From positions 372,001-436,000 of the forward strand of contig NZ_JBFRGU010000004.1 of assembly GCF_052115485.1 (NCBI RefSeq): a stretch of 64,000 nt of DNA, read 5' to 3'. Position numbers and translations under genes: made by a program. Shown here in pieces: positions 62,734 to 64,000 of the stretch. The notes beneath the pieces are model-generated. The model did no database searches and was not told the origin of the DNA. It worked only from the letters and a program-made list of their open reading frames with translations. This DNA is from Microvirga sp052115485 (GTDB lineage Bacteria; Pseudomonadota; Alphaproteobacteria; Rhizobiales; Beijerinckiaceae). How positions within the stretch are numbered: the stretch's first letter is position 1; each line of letters opens with the position of its first letter.

Positions 62734-64000
62734 ATGCGCGAAGTAGGACATTTCATCGGCGGCAAGCACGTTGCCGGAAAATCGGGCCGTACCACCGATG
62801 TCTTCCAGCCGATGACCGGCGAGGTCATCGCCAAGGTCGCGCTGGCCACCAAGGACGAGTTGCGCCAGGCGGTCGAGAACGCCAAGGCCGCCCAGCCCGC
62901 ATGGGCCGCCACCAACCCGCAGCGCCGCGCCCGCGTCATGATGAAGTTCCTTGAACTCATCGCCAAGGAAACCGATTCACTCGCTGAACTGCTCGCCCGT
63001 GAGCACGGCAAGACCATTGTGGACGCCAAGGGCGACATTCAGCGCGGCGTCGAAGTGGCCGAGTTCTGCACCGGCATCCCGCACCTCATCAAGGGCGAGT
63101 TCACCGAAGGCGCCGGCCCCGGTATCGACATGTATTCGATCCGCCAGGCGCTCGGCGTCGTGGCCGGCATCACCCCGTTCAACTTCCCGGCGATGATCCC
63201 GCTCTGGAAGCTGTCTCCGGCAATCGCCTGCGGCAACGCTTTCATCCTCAAGCCCTCCGAGCGCGCGCCGGGCGTGCCGATGCGTCTCGCCGAGCTGATG
63301 ATGGAAGCGGGCCTGCCCGCCGGTATTCTCAACGTGGTCAACGGCGACAAGGAATCAGTCGACGCAATCCTCGACGATGCGGACATCAAGGCGGTCGGCT
63401 TCGTCGGCTCCTCGCCCATCGCGGAATACGTCTATTCCCGCGCCACGGCGACGGGTAAGCGCGCGCAGTGCTTCGGCGGCGCGAAGAACCACATGATCAT
63501 CATGCCTGACGCCGATCTCGATCAGGCGGTCGATGCGCTCATCGGCGCGGGCTACGGCTCGGCGGGCGAGCGCTGCATGGCGATCTCGGTCGCGGTGCCC
63601 GTCGGCAAGTCCACCGCCGACGCGCTCATGCACAAGCTGATCCCGCGCGTCGAGAGCCTGAAGGTCGGCCCCTCCACCGATCCGGCCGCCGATTTCGGTC
63701 CGCTCGTCACCAAAGCCCATCTCGACAAGGTGCGTTCCTATGTCGATCTCGGCGTGAAGGAAGGCGCGAAGCTTGCGGTCGACGGCCGTAACTTCAAGAT
63801 GCAGGGCTACGAGAACGGCTTCTACATGGGCGGCTGCCTCTTCGACGAGGTGAAGACCGACATGCGCATCTACAAGGAAGAAATCTTCGGCCCCGTGCTC
63901 TCAGTGGTACGCGCCAAGGACTACGAGGACGCGCTGCGTCTGCCGACTGACCACGAATACGGCAACGGCGTCGCGATCTATACTCGCGACGGCGATGCCG
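62734..64000 (+). CDS. mmsA: Methylmalonate-semialdehyde dehydrogenase (CoA-acylating), truncated by the window end
   Basis: The first 422 residues of an aldehyde dehydrogenase of about 500; the frame is open to the right edge. ATG 62734 has GGAGG upstream (CGGAGGAATACGCC). Marks of MmsA: the nucleophile cysteine in GSAGERCMAISVAVPVG, CFGGAKNHMIIMPDADLDQAVD in place of the usual ALDH glutamate motif, and the early VAGITPFNFPAMIPLWKL. The enzyme turns (methyl)malonate semialdehyde into propionyl- or acetyl-CoA, in valine and myo-inositol breakdown. The LysR gene upstream is the likely regulator. Confidence 0.92.
   Translation, partial: MREVGHFIGGKHVAGKSGRTTDVFQPMTGEVIAKVALATKDELRQAVENAKAAQPAWAATNPQRRARVMMKFLELIAKETDSLAELLAREHGKTIVDAKGDIQRGVEVAEFCTGIPHLIKGEFTEGAGPGIDMYSIRQALGVVAGITPFNFPAMIPLWKLSPAIACGNAFILKPSERAPGVPMRLAELMMEAGLPAGILNVVNGDKESVDAILDDADIKAVGFVGSSPIAEYVYSRATATGKRAQCFGGAKNHMIIMPDADLDQAVDALIGAGYGSAGERCMAISVAVPVGKSTADALMHKLIPRVESLKVGPSTDPAADFGPLVTKAHLDKVRSYVDLGVKEGAKLAVDGRNFKMQGYENGFYMGGCLFDEVKTDMRIYKEEIFGPVLSVVRAKDYEDALRLPTDHEYGNGVAIYTRDGDA

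Overview
The window reads as a stretch of chromosome from a GC-rich alphaproteobacterium, most likely Hyphomicrobiales (Rhizobiales). The pointers are the lipoprotein gene bcsN in front of bcsA, a fused LivH-LivM permease, a PHO box built from 11-base units in front of ugpB, several families of short inverted intergenic repeats of a kind common in that order, and closest-looking relatives of most proteins. The genus cannot be named from the sequence. No rRNA, tRNA, CRISPR array, prophage, integrase or transposase was recognised; this is mostly core and catabolic chromosome with tight operons.

Layout. 0.2-1.2 kb: two tandem Fur-family regulators, one Zur-like and one lacking the zinc-binding cysteine pairs. 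1.3-6.2 kb: an RND efflux pair with a divergent TetR regulator and its likely operator. 6.2-9.7 kb: glutaryl-CoA dehydrogenase, a family III CoA-transferase and a divergent LysR regulator, the end of lysine catabolism. 9.7-10.9 kb: a Bcr/CflA drug transporter. 11.5-20.6 kb: a cellulose synthesis cluster (bcsN, bcsA, bcsB, bcsZ and a TPR protein), followed at 20.8-24.4 kb by two overlapping sensor kinases. 24.6-30.2 kb: a dipeptide transporter operon dppABCDF with a terminator-like hairpin after dppA. 30.2-35.3 kb: an AI-2E family membrane protein with an extra C-terminal domain, a dienelactone hydrolase-like protein, peptidyl-dipeptidase Dcp and a 61-residue unknown protein. 35.4-37.3 kb: galM and an SMP-30 lactonase. 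37.5-42.4 kb: a branched-chain amino acid type ABC transporter interrupted by a repeat block. 42.7-44.1 kb: a 2Fe-2S ferredoxin and a thioredoxin-reductase-like ferredoxin reductase. 44.2-47.7 kb: an allantoate/N-carbamoyl amino acid hydrolase, a GNAT acetyltransferase and a histidine ammonia-lyase. 47.8-52.2 kb: ugpBAEC for glycerol-3-phosphate uptake. 52.5-58.9 kb: FAD amine oxidase, Lrp regulator, saccharopine dehydrogenase-like protein, ALDH7-type dehydrogenase and a ThDP enzyme. 59.1-60.6 kb: isochorismatase-like hydrolase and transaldolase. 60.9-64.0 kb: a DUF4239 membrane protein, a LysR regulator and mmsA, which runs off the right edge.

Taken together, the genes suggest a soil or plant-associated heterotroph that imports peptides, amino acids and glycerophosphate and breaks down lysine, histidine and valine-type substrates. 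The upper lysine pathway (saccharopine to 2-aminoadipate, 54.2-57.1 kb) and the lower one (glutarate to crotonyl-CoA, 6.2-8.7 kb) lie about 46 kb apart. No clear, entirely new multi-gene system was found. The items that most deserve a second look are the Fur paralog without zinc ligands, the sensor kinase with a dead receiver beside the cellulose operon, the AI-2E fusion, the 61-residue protein behind a near-perfect palindrome, the three-unit PHO box and the saccharopine dehydrogenase without its partner domain.
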